The notes under the pieces are model-generated. The model was not told the origin of the DNA, did not search any database, and saw nothing but the letters and a program-made list of their open reading frames with translations. Positions 23,173 to 32,085 of a stretch of 64,000 bases of DNA are shown here, one piece after another (the first letter of the stretch is position 1; each line of letters opens with the position of its first letter). The stretch comes from a bacterium D16-34. Its GTDB lineage: Bacteria; Actinomycetota; Coriobacteriia; Coriobacteriales; Eggerthellaceae. The translations under genes and the position numbers were made by a program. The stretch is from the NCBI GenBank assembly GCA_003612515.1, contig RAZB01000001.1, positions 310,001-374,000 on the forward strand, read 5' to 3'.

Positions 23173-23711
23173 CTCACGTAATAGATCTTCGCGCGCGTAA
23201 GATCGCCCGCAATCGGATGAGCGTCGCGCTCAACAATTGCCTTCGACAATTCTGAGTTCGGATCATCCAAATCTCCAAATATACGAGCATGCGTCGGACA
23301 TGCCTCCACACAGGTACAAGACGTCGTACCATTTTCAGTTTGCACCGCACAGAAACGGCACTTATCAACGGCACCGGTCTTGGAATTGCGCACACGCACC
23401 TGGTAAGGGCACGCGGACATGCAATACAAACAACCAATGCAACGTCCCTGGTCAGCTTCTACAATGCCATCAGCACCCATATGTGCAGCACCGGTTGGAC
23501 ACACGCTTGCACAGGGAGCATCTTCGCAATGCATACATTGCAGTGGCACTGACTCTACGCTGACCGTCGGATAGGTTCCGGTCTCTTTATGCTCGTAGCG
23601 AATAAATCCTTCATCAGGCAAAAGATCATTCTGCCTCTGGCACGCCGTGCGACAGCTATAGCAGCCAATGCATTTGGTCGTGTCGATCAACATTCCATAG
23701 CGTGTCATCAT
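23169..23711 (-). CDS. Four-cluster ferredoxin (DmsB/PsrB-like) subunit
   Basis: The 180-residue protein carries four cysteine groups for [4Fe-4S] clusters: CIGCYSCRTAC at about residues 16-26, CMHCEDAPCASVCP near 58-70, CIGCLYCMSACP near 91-102, and CRFCAVQTENG-CTCVEACP further on. This is the standard electron-transfer subunit between the catalytic molybdopterin subunit and the membrane anchor. It has no Tat signal of its own and would be exported with its partner. It overlaps both neighbouring genes by four bases, which signals a tightly coupled operon. Confidence 0.92.
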   Translation of the reverse strand: MMTRYGMLIDTTKCIGCYSCRTACQRQNDLLPDEGFIRYEHKETGTYPTVSVESVPLQCMHCEDAPCASVCPTGAAHMGADGIVEADQGRCIGCLYCMSACPYQVRVRNSKTGAVDKCRFCAVQTENGTTSCTCVEACPTHARIFGDLDDPNSELSKAIVERDAHPIAGDLTRAKIYYVR

Positions 23712-25888
23712 GCACCTGCCTTCGTTATCGTGACCATGCTCTCCTGCAAAAGCGGTGCGCCGTAGCCGGTCTCAAGGGCAAATGGTACAAAGCTTGCCTG
23801 GCGAACACCCAGGTCATTTGCGTTCTTTTCGTCTTCGTTCTCAACACCATAGTGGCAAGCCATATAAACTGCCGAAGGCTCAATGAGCTGCGTTACATGT
23901 GCATTGAGCGTGGCGGTTGCATGATCATTGGATACCGCAACCTTGTCGCCTTCCGCAATGCCTGCACGCGCGGCTTCGTCAGCGTTAATCCAAATACCTT
24001 CCAAGTCGTATTCTTTGGCAATGCTTGCAAGCGGTGCCAGGTCGGTTAACTCGGTGGCGAATAGCAGCGCTTGGTTTCCCGTCGTCAAACGATACAGACC
24101 TTCGGTCTCATCAGAGGCAACCGGTGCAACCCAAACAGGGCAAGCACTCACGCCTGCTGCATCAGCTACAGCGCTCACGCACTCAACCTTACCCGAAGCT
24201 GTTGGCCATACAGCAACCGTAGCCTCATCGGTAACACCTTGGTTGGTTTTGCCGAAAGCAACCGTTCCAACTGCGCATGCGCCATCATAATCAGTGTTCA
24301 AGCAATCGCACAGAGCAGCTGCCGCTTCCTCAACCGTTTGAGGGAATGCTGTTGTAAGACCAGCAGACGAAGCGATGGAGGTCATAATGTCTGCCACCGA
24401 GCGCGCATTATCAACGGCCGGCTCTACCACTGCAGAAGACACAGCCACAACCGGTGTCTTTGCGCCAGATACAACCGGAATTTGCGCACTTTCGCTCCAT
24501 ACGAGCTCAGGCAAAACATAAGTGCACTGCTTCGCTGTTTCTGTCATGGTGGGCGTTACTGCTACCGTGAGCGAGCAAGCTGCCAGCGCTTGTTCTACGT
24601 ACGTTGGATCTGGGTACTCAGCAACCACGTTGGCGTCGACCAAAATCAATCCGCGAACGCTGCCATCATGTGCCAGGCGAATAAGCGTTGCAGCTGATCC
24701 GTCTACAGCCAGCGGAGCTTCGGTTGCCGTGATGTCAGTTACGGTCGTTGCAACGGGTGCAAAGGCACAACTCGTCCAATCAACAGGCGCTGCGACATAA
24801 GCGCCACCCTTGGTATTCCAGCATCCTAAAACGGTGTTTGTCAGCGCAACTGCACGAGCAAGTTCGCCCGTGTTGGCATACGAACCGCCAAACATTGCCA
24901 TCCACGTGACATCAATGCATGCCGCCGGAGCAGCTTTTGCCAATGATTGCGAAAGTGAGACGATCGAATCAGCCGGTGCGCCGGTAATTTCGGCTGCCCA
25001 CTGAGGTGTATAGTCGCTCAAAGCGGCTTTCCACTGATCAAGGCCTTCCATTGAAGCTGCAGCTGCTTGATAAAGCGTCGCGTTATTAAGCAGCTCATGT
25101 GCCAGCGACAGCACGAGTGCAAGCTCGGTGCCTGCATGAACGCCGAGATACTCGGTAGCCAAGCTTGACGATTGGCTCATGCGGTTGTCAACCATCACGA
25201 TCTGCGCACCCGCCTCTTTTGCGGCCTCAAGACCTGCAATGGTTCCTGGATCAGGGCTGTCAACCGTGCTCGCGCCTAAGATAACAATCACTTTTGCGTT
25301 CGCATAATCAGGCTCATATGAGCTATATCCGGTAGCGAGCGCTAAACCTGATGCAATAGAGGTGTTTGCAGCAGATGCGCTTACATAGGTGTTGGGGCTA
25401 CCATATGCTGCCAACAAGCGTGAGGTATACCATTGTGCAGTTGAGGTGCCATCAGTAATAGCTGCTATAGCTTGTGGGCCTTCGTCAGTTGCAATTGTTT
25501 TAAGGGATGAAGCAATCTCAGTGATTGCGGTATCCCAGTCAATTTCGTCATAAAATCCTGCAGCGTTCTTGCGAAGCGGCGTATTGAGGCGGTTTTCTGC
25601 CTGGCTTTCAGTTGCCGAACCAAAACCACGTGCACACAAAGTTCCAGCTGCATAAGGATGGGTCGCGTTGCCGATTACCTTATCTAAGGAACCGTCAACT
25701 ACGTATGCGGCATAACCGCATTGTTTCGGACAGGCGCTACACTGCGTGTTGACAACCGAAGCGGTGTGCTCGGCAGCTTGCGCAGCGTCTGTTGCACAGC
25801 CATACAGCGTCGTACCAGATGCTGCTAAAGCAGCAGTGGCGGCACTGGCGGCTACAAATCCGCGCCTGGTAATTGCCTTAGTCATCAT
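23708..25888 (-). CDS. Tat-exported molybdopterin oxidoreductase catalytic subunit lacking the usual cysteine ligand
   Basis: The 726-residue protein starts MMTKAITRRGFVAASAATAA, a Tat signal, then C50, C53, C57 and C85 bind a [4Fe-4S] cluster. The layout is that of polysulfide/thiosulfate/tetrathionate reductase-like A subunits. In relatives a metal-coordinating cysteine follows the GSPN motif. Here the stretch after GSPN (VSASAANTSIASG, about 168-181) has no cysteine, so the metal ligand may be serine or another residue. The substrate is unknown. The protein is unusually rich in alanine and poor in charged residues. It starts an operon with the ferredoxin and membrane subunits. Confidence 0.88.
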   Translation of the reverse strand: MMTKAITRRGFVAASAATAALAASGTTLYGCATDAAQAAEHTASVVNTQCSACPKQCGYAAYVVDGSLDKVIGNATHPYAAGTLCARGFGSATESQAENRLNTPLRKNAAGFYDEIDWDTAITEIASSLKTIATDEGPQAIAAITDGTSTAQWYTSRLLAAYGSPNTYVSASAANTSIASGLALATGYSSYEPDYANAKVIVILGASTVDSPDPGTIAGLEAAKEAGAQIVMVDNRMSQSSSLATEYLGVHAGTELALVLSLAHELLNNATLYQAAAASMEGLDQWKAALSDYTPQWAAEITGAPADSIVSLSQSLAKAAPAACIDVTWMAMFGGSYANTGELARAVALTNTVLGCWNTKGGAYVAAPVDWTSCAFAPVATTVTDITATEAPLAVDGSAATLIRLAHDGSVRGLILVDANVVAEYPDPTYVEQALAACSLTVAVTPTMTETAKQCTYVLPELVWSESAQIPVVSGAKTPVVAVSSAVVEPAVDNARSVADIMTSIASSAGLTTAFPQTVEEAAAALCDCLNTDYDGACAVGTVAFGKTNQGVTDEATVAVWPTASGKVECVSAVADAAGVSACPVWVAPVASDETEGLYRLTTGNQALLFATELTDLAPLASIAKEYDLEGIWINADEAARAGIAEGDKVAVSNDHATATLNAHVTQLIEPSAVYMACHYGVENEDEKNANDLGVRQASFVPFALETGYGAPLLQESMVTITKAGA

Positions 25889-25933
25889 TGCTCTATCCTC
25901 TCTATTAGAAGGTACATCGTCAGGCGTTATCGC

Positions 25934-26764
25934 CTACGACAAGCCTTCGACGAGGGTGGCATCTGGAATAAGCGTTGCCGTTGAAGCAACTCCGTTGTCC
26001 AGTACCTTTTGCGCAATGTCTTCCCAGTCAACAAACTTGATTGCACCGTTGGGGCATTGCTCAGCGCAACGACCACAAGAGATGCACTTAGTTGAGGTGC
26101 CCGTCTGCGCATTAACGCGTGGCATATTCCACGGGCATGCAGCGGTGCACATACCGCAACCGATGCACACTTCGTCATCTACTACGCGTGCGCCTGTTTC
26201 GGGGTCTGCATAAATTGCATGCACGGGACAGTAATTTGCACATTGCGGGTCAGCACATTGCAAACAACCCTGAACGGTAAACTGGCAATCGCCATAAATG
26301 CCGCCGCCGGTTCCAATGCCTTCGCCATAGTTATAGTGTTCCCAAACATGAACGCGTGAAATGGACTGCTGGGTAACACCATCATTTTTCAGCGTGCACA
26401 TCATTTCGCAACGCTGGCAACCAGAGCAACGTGCTCGATCGGTCACAATCATCTTGGTGGGGGTGGTACGCAAATCAATGCGTCCTGAAGCAATAGCTTG
26501 ACTGGTTACTCCCCAGGAAGCCAAAACGCCGCCAACCACTAAACCTGCAACGCCGCATCCTGCCATTGCTAAGACAGATCTACGCGTGAAGTTTGAGTGT
26601 TTTGGTGCCGCATCCGTTGTGTTGGATGCAGGTGTTGATGCAGAAGTTTCTGCAGTGTTAGTAGCTGCCGCAGCAGCCTCGGTCGTAGTTGTAGAAGCCT
26701 CAGTACTAGCCTCAGTTATTTGGGCCTTGGGCTCTACCGACTCATTTTTATGGGTGTCAGTCAT
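25934..26764 (-). CDS. Tat-exported multi-cluster ferredoxin, probable partner of the divergent AOR-like enzyme
   Basis: The 276-residue protein has an unusually long threonine- and alanine-rich N-terminus of about 55 residues before a Tat-like motif (FTRRSVLAMAGCGVAG). Four cysteine groups follow: CSGCQRCEMMC, CLQCADPQCANYCP, CIGCGMCTAACP and CISCGRCAEQCP, enough for four [4Fe-4S] clusters. It resembles the YdhY-type ferredoxins that accompany aldehyde-ferredoxin-oxidoreductase-like YdhV proteins, and the divergent gene at 27065 is of that type. It is also just upstream of the molybdopterin operon (gap 45 bases, same strand), so it could serve that enzyme instead or be co-transcribed with it. 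Confidence 0.85.
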   Translation of the reverse strand: MTDTHKNESVEPKAQITEASTEASTTTTEAAAAATNTAETSASTPASNTTDAAPKHSNFTRRSVLAMAGCGVAGLVVGGVLASWGVTSQAIASGRIDLRTTPTKMIVTDRARCSGCQRCEMMCTLKNDGVTQQSISRVHVWEHYNYGEGIGTGGGIYGDCQFTVQGCLQCADPQCANYCPVHAIYADPETGARVVDDEVCIGCGMCTAACPWNMPRVNAQTGTSTKCISCGRCAEQCPNGAIKFVDWEDIAQKVLDNGVASTATLIPDATLVEGLS

Positions 26765-26944
26765 CGTGAACTCCCCTCGCTCTAATAATTCGCTCGTAAG
26801 AGAACTCGAGATTACTAACGCCGCGCAACGATGAGCATATTAACCATCAATGGAGGCTTTGTGTACCCTAATTGAGGGGTTTTTGAAGCTGTTTTTTCTC
26901 TGCTGGCTCACGGTTATGTTCCGGTAAACAACTCGTCATAATTT

Positions 26945-26963
26945 GTCCCCTCATTTCGGGGAC
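26945..26963. promoter_or_regulatory. Palindrome in the divergent ferredoxin/AOR promoter region
   Basis: GTCCCC and GGGGAC face each other around a seven-base loop, 100 bases before the AOR start. The 300-base intergenic region 26765-27064 holds no gene. This palindrome, together with the AT-rich tract at 26886, is the only clear candidate control site in it. Confidence 0.3.
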
Positions 26964-27064
26964 ATCCCCTCTTTTTCGCTCATTTATAGTACAAAGCAAC
27001 AACAACTCCAGATTACCAGCGTGCCGCGCAACAAAGAGCACACGAAGAGATTTGGAGCTTCATC

Positions 27065-29224
27065 ATGGCAGATACGAAACTGGATCCGACCAAGTCGTAT
27101 GGCTGGACCGGACGCATCCTTAGGGTCAACCTGACCGATGGAACCATCACCACTGAATCAACCGAGCCTTATAAAGACTATCTCGGTGGCATGGGTCTGG
27201 CGAACAAAATTATGTACGACGAAGTGCCCGCTGGCACTGATCCGCTCTCAGTTGAGAACAAGGTTGTTTTTGCTGTCGGTCCGCTGACTGCATCTGGTGT
27301 CCCGCTTGCTGGACGTACAACCATCTGTTCACTTTCAACCTATACTAAAGACCATCAAGTAGTAGATGCCCACTGCGGCGGCATGCTTGGTGCTGGCATC
27401 AAAAAAGCCGGTTATGACGCAGTCATTTTGGAAGGCGCGTCCGACGAGCCGGTATACCTGAAAATTGACGACGACGATGTTGAAATTAAATCAGCTGATA
27501 AAGTATGGGGTCTTGGCACCCGCGCTACCACTGAAGCACTTTCACGTCGCGAAGGTACCGACTTTTGCGTTGCAACCATCGGTCCTGCTGGTGAAAACCT
27601 GCTTCCTTATTCATGCTTGATCAACTCACGTAACCACTCAGCAGGCGCTGGCTTGGGTGCCGTCATGGGCTCAAAGAAGATCAAGGCGCTCGTTGTCCGC
27701 GGCACGAAACCAATTTATGTTGCCGATCCTGAAGAGCTGGCAAACCTTTCCGATTACATGCTTCGCGAAATTGTTGGATCAAACAACAACCATGTCGTAC
27801 CCTCAACTCAGCAAGAGTGGGCAGAGTACTTCGACAAGGGTTCTCGTTGGACCGCACGCGATGGCCTGTACTGGGCACTTGCTGAAGGCGGCCCTATTAA
27901 CACCGGTGAGCCTAAGCCAGGTGAGATCAACACGGTTGGCTATCGTTGCATGAAATCAACGAAAGACGACGGCCCGGCTGCTGAACAATACACCATTAAG
28001 ATGAATGGTTGCCACGGCTGCCCGATCCACTGCTATTCAGACATGCGCGTTGGCGAAGTTGCCGCAGATGGCGGTTACGAAACTACCGGTAATACGTGCG
28101 TACCAAACTTCCCCTTCAAATATATGATTGGCATTTTGGGCGACAACACCACCGTTCAAGATGATAGCGAAGAATCCCTCATTTGGAACCAGGTAATTGG
28201 TTCTACCGTGGACGATTTGGGTCTGTGGTGTAACTATGCACAGCTGTATCGTGATATCGCTCACTGCTATGCAACTGGTGTTTTTGAGCGCGTTCTTCCC
28301 GAAGAGGAATACAACTCAATTGACTGGGATATGTTTATTAACAATGATCCTTCAAAGATGCCGGCTTTGCTTACTAAGATTGCTCAGAACGACTCAGAAC
28401 TTGCTTATGTTGGACATGGCACCTATGTATGGACAGAGCGCTGGGACGACATGAAGTGGAATGACACCGTTGCCTCTTGCATGATCAGCCCGCGCGGCTG
28501 GCCGGTGCACCATTCACAGGAATGCTTCGGTCAGGTTGGCATGCTCTACAACACGCTGTTTAACCGCGACGACATGATCCACTCAGCTGTTAACCTGCAA
28601 GGTTGCGGCCTGCCTATTGAGCTTAAGAAGGCCATTGGCGCAGAAATCTTCGGTAGCGAAGAGGCGGTTGACCCCGATAAGGACTACACGCCAATGAACG
28701 AGTACAAGGCGAACTTTGTCTGGTGGAGCGTTGTCACCGACGTGCTTCATGACTCGCTGACCTTGTGCAACTGGGTATGGCCGATGGCTATGAGCCCGAC
28801 AAAAGAGCGCGACTATCGTGGCGACCTTGATCTTGAGGCGAAGTTCATGAAGGCCGTTACCGGCGAGGACTACACCACCGAGGATCTCTATAAGTCTGGT
28901 GCAAAGATCATGACACTGCAGCGCGCAAATACTGCACGTGGCATGACTGACGAAGCTGGCAACATGGGCACCAACGACTTCCGCAATATCCACGACGTCT
29001 ATACCGAGTGGCCGTTTACCAAAGATCCTGATATTGAAGTGTTCACCGAAGGCACCGATAAGATGGACAAGGAAGATATCCAAAAAGGCTTGACCATGGT
29101 ATATGAGTGCTTTGGCTGGGATCCAGAACTAGGCTGCCCAACTGCAGAGTGCCTGGACTACTACGATATGCCTGACGTTAAAGAAGACCTCACTGAGCTT
29201 GGACTTCTCCCTGACGCTCAATAA
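27065..29224 (+). CDS. Aldehyde ferredoxin oxidoreductase family protein (YdhV-like)
   Basis: The 719-residue protein has the AOR opening GWTGRILRVNLTDGTITTES and LGGMGLANKIMYDEV, which bind the bis-pterin cofactor. The [4Fe-4S] cluster ligands are GCHGCPIHC (near residues 319-327) and the distal cysteine in DSLTLCNW. Family members use tungsten or molybdenum to oxidise aldehydes or carry out related two-electron reactions. The Tat ferredoxin on the divergent strand is the likely electron partner. AOR enzymes lack a signal, as here, so a cytoplasmic enzyme beside an exported ferredoxin poses a location question. The ATG at 27065 follows a GGAGCTTCATC site. A strong terminator follows. Confidence 0.9.
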   Translation: MADTKLDPTKSYGWTGRILRVNLTDGTITTESTEPYKDYLGGMGLANKIMYDEVPAGTDPLSVENKVVFAVGPLTASGVPLAGRTTICSLSTYTKDHQVVDAHCGGMLGAGIKKAGYDAVILEGASDEPVYLKIDDDDVEIKSADKVWGLGTRATTEALSRREGTDFCVATIGPAGENLLPYSCLINSRNHSAGAGLGAVMGSKKIKALVVRGTKPIYVADPEELANLSDYMLREIVGSNNNHVVPSTQQEWAEYFDKGSRWTARDGLYWALAEGGPINTGEPKPGEINTVGYRCMKSTKDDGPAAEQYTIKMNGCHGCPIHCYSDMRVGEVAADGGYETTGNTCVPNFPFKYMIGILGDNTTVQDDSEESLIWNQVIGSTVDDLGLWCNYAQLYRDIAHCYATGVFERVLPEEEYNSIDWDMFINNDPSKMPALLTKIAQNDSELAYVGHGTYVWTERWDDMKWNDTVASCMISPRGWPVHHSQECFGQVGMLYNTLFNRDDMIHSAVNLQGCGLPIELKKAIGAEIFGSEEAVDPDKDYTPMNEYKANFVWWSVVTDVLHDSLTLCNWVWPMAMSPTKERDYRGDLDLEAKFMKAVTGEDYTTEDLYKSGAKIMTLQRANTARGMTDEAGNMGTNDFRNIHDVYTEWPFTKDPDIEVFTEGTDKMDKEDIQKGLTMVYECFGWDPELGCPTAECLDYYDMPDVKEDLTELGLLPDAQ

Positions 29225-29257
29225 TTCGCCCTCCAACACTGACCCTGATTGAGGGTC

Positions 29258-29300
29258 TCCCGAAAACCCCACCTTTATCCCGAGGGTGGGGTTTTCGCAT
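29258..29300. terminator. Bidirectional intrinsic terminator between AOR and LuxR genes
   Basis: CGAAAACCCCACC/GGTGGGGTTTTCG form a 13-pair stem (29261-29297). A and T runs on both sides suit both convergent transcripts. Confidence 0.9.
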
Positions 29301-29317
29301 GTTGATCACGGCGAAGA

Positions 29318-31042
29318 TTATTCGCTATATGCTTCTAAGTATTCCAGAATCTCTTGGCGAGAATGCATGCCACATTTCCCATAGATGCGCTTGATATGCG
29401 TGTGCGCTGTAGCCGGTGTGATATGAAGCTCTTCTGCAACCTTTTTTTGCGTATGCCCTAATGCATAGAGGGTAAGAACATCCATCTCGCGATCTGACAA
29501 CAAGAAATGCTCTCCCATTTGGCGAACATTTTGACGCATTGAGTCGCTCAAGCTGGTAGGTAAATTGCTGATCTCGCTTTCGGCTTGAGGCGTTTCAACA
29601 ACCTCTGGCACATCTGCCTGAATCACCGGTGCTGTAGGTGAGCATCCTTCAGTACATTTGATGCACCGCTGAGCACGCGCCAACATAAGCGCTTCGTATG
29701 CCGCCTCCAAGTCGGCTGAGTGCTGATCAGCCGCCCTTCGAGCGCTTTCCAATAGTTGTTGTTGTGCCTGCTCAAGCGCTTCATTGCTCAACTCAATATC
29801 ATGCTGTGCTTGCGCAATGGCCTCTGCCTTCTCAGCCTCGTTTCGCTCTATATCAAGCGAATATTCGCCCTGCTCTGCTGAGATGAATTGAATCAATACC
29901 ACCAGCGCAGAGAATAGAATCAGTGCACTGAGAAGCGAGTTAATAAACAGATCGTTGCCGGTTAAGGGATAAAAATACAAAAGCAGCATGCGTGCTATCG
30001 AACGCGATCCAAAGCAGACTATCCAGCCAACCATCGCATACACATAGGGGTCTCTGTCTCCAAAGCGCGTAAAAGCAATGATCACATAGAAACAGTATGC
30101 GCAGATTAAAATATTGAGCGTGTTAACAACCGACGCGCCAATCTCCCATTGCTGATCAAACGCACCAAATAGAACCAGAGAAATTGAGGCCAACGATACC
30201 ATGACCACGAGATACACAATGGTCATCACGCGTTCACGGCGCCGCACAACCAAAATGAGCATAAAGGCACAAACAACAAGCGTTATAACGACATATGCTA
30301 ATCGCGTTGGCGGCGTAAAAGCTATAGGCAATCCGTCTGGATAACCGCGCAAGAATCCATCCACAAAACTCAGCGTTGCCACGCCCACGGTACAAGCCGC
30401 CAAAAATCGTGTATCTTGCATCCTGTTGCGCGCAAACGTAAAGAATGTTCGTGCGTGAGAATGCGCTCGTCCTGACAGCTTTTGTCTGTGCTGCTCGGCT
30501 GGTCCTATTAACACCAACTGCGCTACAATCATAACTGCGCCTATGATATTTTGTACGCGAAGCGGAGCAAACGAGATGATGTAAACCAAAATCACGCTCA
30601 CCGTAAACGCGCAGAACACAAACAGTGCGGCAGTAACTTCATCGCTTCCGCGCATGCTTCGCAACCAATAAAACATGCACAGCGACAGCGCGAGTGTGGA
30701 TATAACACTCAGCACAAAGCTTTCTGTTAAAAGCGACTGATCAGTGTTATCCACCAGCGACAACGCAATAGAGCAGCCTGCAGCAACAGCAACACTTATG
30801 GCGAAGAGCAGCTGCACGACATTGGATGGGAGCTCTGAGCGTGTTCGTCCAAAGATCAGCAGCAATACAACCAAGAGAACACAGACAACGAGCATGGCGC
30901 CATCCGTAAAGATGCCATCGTCGGTGGACGAGTAGCTTCCGTAACATGCAACAATCAGAGCTGTTCGAGCGCACACAATCCCGACAAGCATTGGCCAGAA
31001 CTGCCTCAATCTTGTCGTGATGCCACTATATACCGCATTCAT
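29318..31042 (-). CDS. Membrane-bound LuxR-type transcriptional regulator (2)
   Basis: The 574-residue protein has about twelve hydrophobic segments, a long coiled-coil-like stretch (about residues 390-440, rich in E, A, Q) and a cysteine motif IKCTEGC. A LuxR domain ends it: LLSDREMDVLTLYALGHTQK, then VAEELHITPATAHTHIKRIY. The coiled coil and cysteines distinguish it from the other four LuxR proteins here and might allow dimerisation or redox sensing; that is inference. The ATG at 31042 has GGGGAGGATC upstream. It is convergent with the AOR gene and is the best candidate regulator for it. Confidence 0.85.
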   Translation of the reverse strand: MNAVYSGITTRLRQFWPMLVGIVCARTALIVACYGSYSSTDDGIFTDGAMLVVCVLLVVLLLIFGRTRSELPSNVVQLLFAISVAVAAGCSIALSLVDNTDQSLLTESFVLSVISTLALSLCMFYWLRSMRGSDEVTAALFVFCAFTVSVILVYIISFAPLRVQNIIGAVMIVAQLVLIGPAEQHRQKLSGRAHSHARTFFTFARNRMQDTRFLAACTVGVATLSFVDGFLRGYPDGLPIAFTPPTRLAYVVITLVVCAFMLILVVRRRERVMTIVYLVVMVSLASISLVLFGAFDQQWEIGASVVNTLNILICAYCFYVIIAFTRFGDRDPYVYAMVGWIVCFGSRSIARMLLLYFYPLTGNDLFINSLLSALILFSALVVLIQFISAEQGEYSLDIERNEAEKAEAIAQAQHDIELSNEALEQAQQQLLESARRAADQHSADLEAAYEALMLARAQRCIKCTEGCSPTAPVIQADVPEVVETPQAESEISNLPTSLSDSMRQNVRQMGEHFLLSDREMDVLTLYALGHTQKKVAEELHITPATAHTHIKRIYGKCGMHSRQEILEYLEAYSE

Positions 31043-31176
31043 ATGGATCCTCCCCTAATCCAGCATTGCTTGCGCGCGAACTACCGGCACGAAAGCCTTG
31101 TTCCCTCCAGCGCACAAAGACAAGCGCTTTCATCATAATTCATTACTGTAGGCAAAGGGCAACAAGAATGAATTTG

Positions 31177-31221
31177 TTACTCATACCTTGGCAAATACGT
31201 CGCAATTTCTTTGTTGATCAT
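31177..31221 (-). CDS. Possible 14-residue leader peptide upstream of LuxR gene (2)
   Basis: A frame of MINKEIATYLPRYE and stop has a very strong GGAGGGG ribosome site at the right distance, in the 373-base gap between the LuxR gene and the divergent NifU-like gene. Nothing else gene-like is visible in the gap. Translation could control the LuxR gene 135 bases downstream, or the frame may be chance. Confidence 0.3.
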   Translation of the reverse strand: MINKEIATYLPRYE

Positions 31222-31414
31222 AGTCTTTCTCCCCTCCCATAAAGCTACGCAATCTTTGTTGAAACCTTTGTCTGTGCTGTCAATCGTGCCTTTGCTAACA
31301 AGTTTTTTAAAGTTACTAATCCGTTTCTCAACGTCACCTGAAAGAGGGTAATTGGAGTGAATTTGTCATGGTATCTTTTCGCCATCAGATAGGTTCACGA
31401 AGAAGGGGCTAGTC

Positions 31415-32083
31415 ATGAGCGAAGGTCGAGACATCTATCACGAGCCACCACAAAAGGTATTACTGCGCACCGCAGATGTTTATCAAACTAATGTTGATAA
31501 CGGCGTTGTGGGATATTCCGATACCCTGCTTGCCATTGTGGCGAACTTCAAAAACAACGGAATCCCGGAAGGCGCTAATGCGCAATCCATGGTCGGCAAA
31601 TCTAAACGCGGCGAAGTGGCGTTTCGACTTTTTGCAAGAATTGACTCGGCAACTCACCTCATTGAAGCAGCTGGCTTTAAAACTCGAGGCTGCCTTGCCA
31701 TGACCGGTTGCGCGAGTGCAGCATGCGCCATGATTGAAGGCAAAAGCCTTGAAGAAGCGCTCGAAATTACCACCGAGGATATACGTAAAGCCGTGGATGG
31801 CGTGCCTGCAAACAAGGCAAACACACTCACATTTGCTGTTGAGGCTATCCGCGCGCTCGTTGGTGATTTTTGGGTGCGACAAGGTGTGACGCTTGCTGAG
31901 CTTGACCAGCGCGTACCCTGCGATACCTATTCGGTTGCTTGTCTTATGTGCGAGCATTGCTCACTGCGCGACATTCGCACCGATATGCTTATGGCAGAGT
32001 GGGATGACGATGCGTCTGTTTCTGCCTGCAATGATGCAGACAAAAGATTGATTGAAGAGATTGCAGTTACGGGCGGTGAATAA
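31415..32083 (+). CDS. NifU/IscU-like iron-sulfur scaffold protein
   Basis: The 222-residue protein contains the NifU N-terminal pattern: a GVVGYSDTLLAIVANFKNNG start in place of the usual metal loop, then GCLAMTGCASAACAMIEG with three cysteines, ITTEDIRKAVDG, and a final CLMCEHCS motif. Scaffolds of this type build [Fe-S] clusters before transfer to apo-enzymes. Its place among many iron-sulfur reductases suits that role. The C-terminal CLMCEHC group is not part of standard IscU and may hold an extra cluster. It is followed after two bases by the next gene, so the two are an operon. Confidence 0.75.
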   Translation: MSEGRDIYHEPPQKVLLRTADVYQTNVDNGVVGYSDTLLAIVANFKNNGIPEGANAQSMVGKSKRGEVAFRLFARIDSATHLIEAAGFKTRGCLAMTGCASAACAMIEGKSLEEALEITTEDIRKAVDGVPANKANTLTFAVEAIRALVGDFWVRQGVTLAELDQRVPCDTYSVACLMCEHCSLRDIRTDMLMAEWDDDASVSACNDADKRLIEEIAVTGGE

Positions 32084-32085
32084 CG

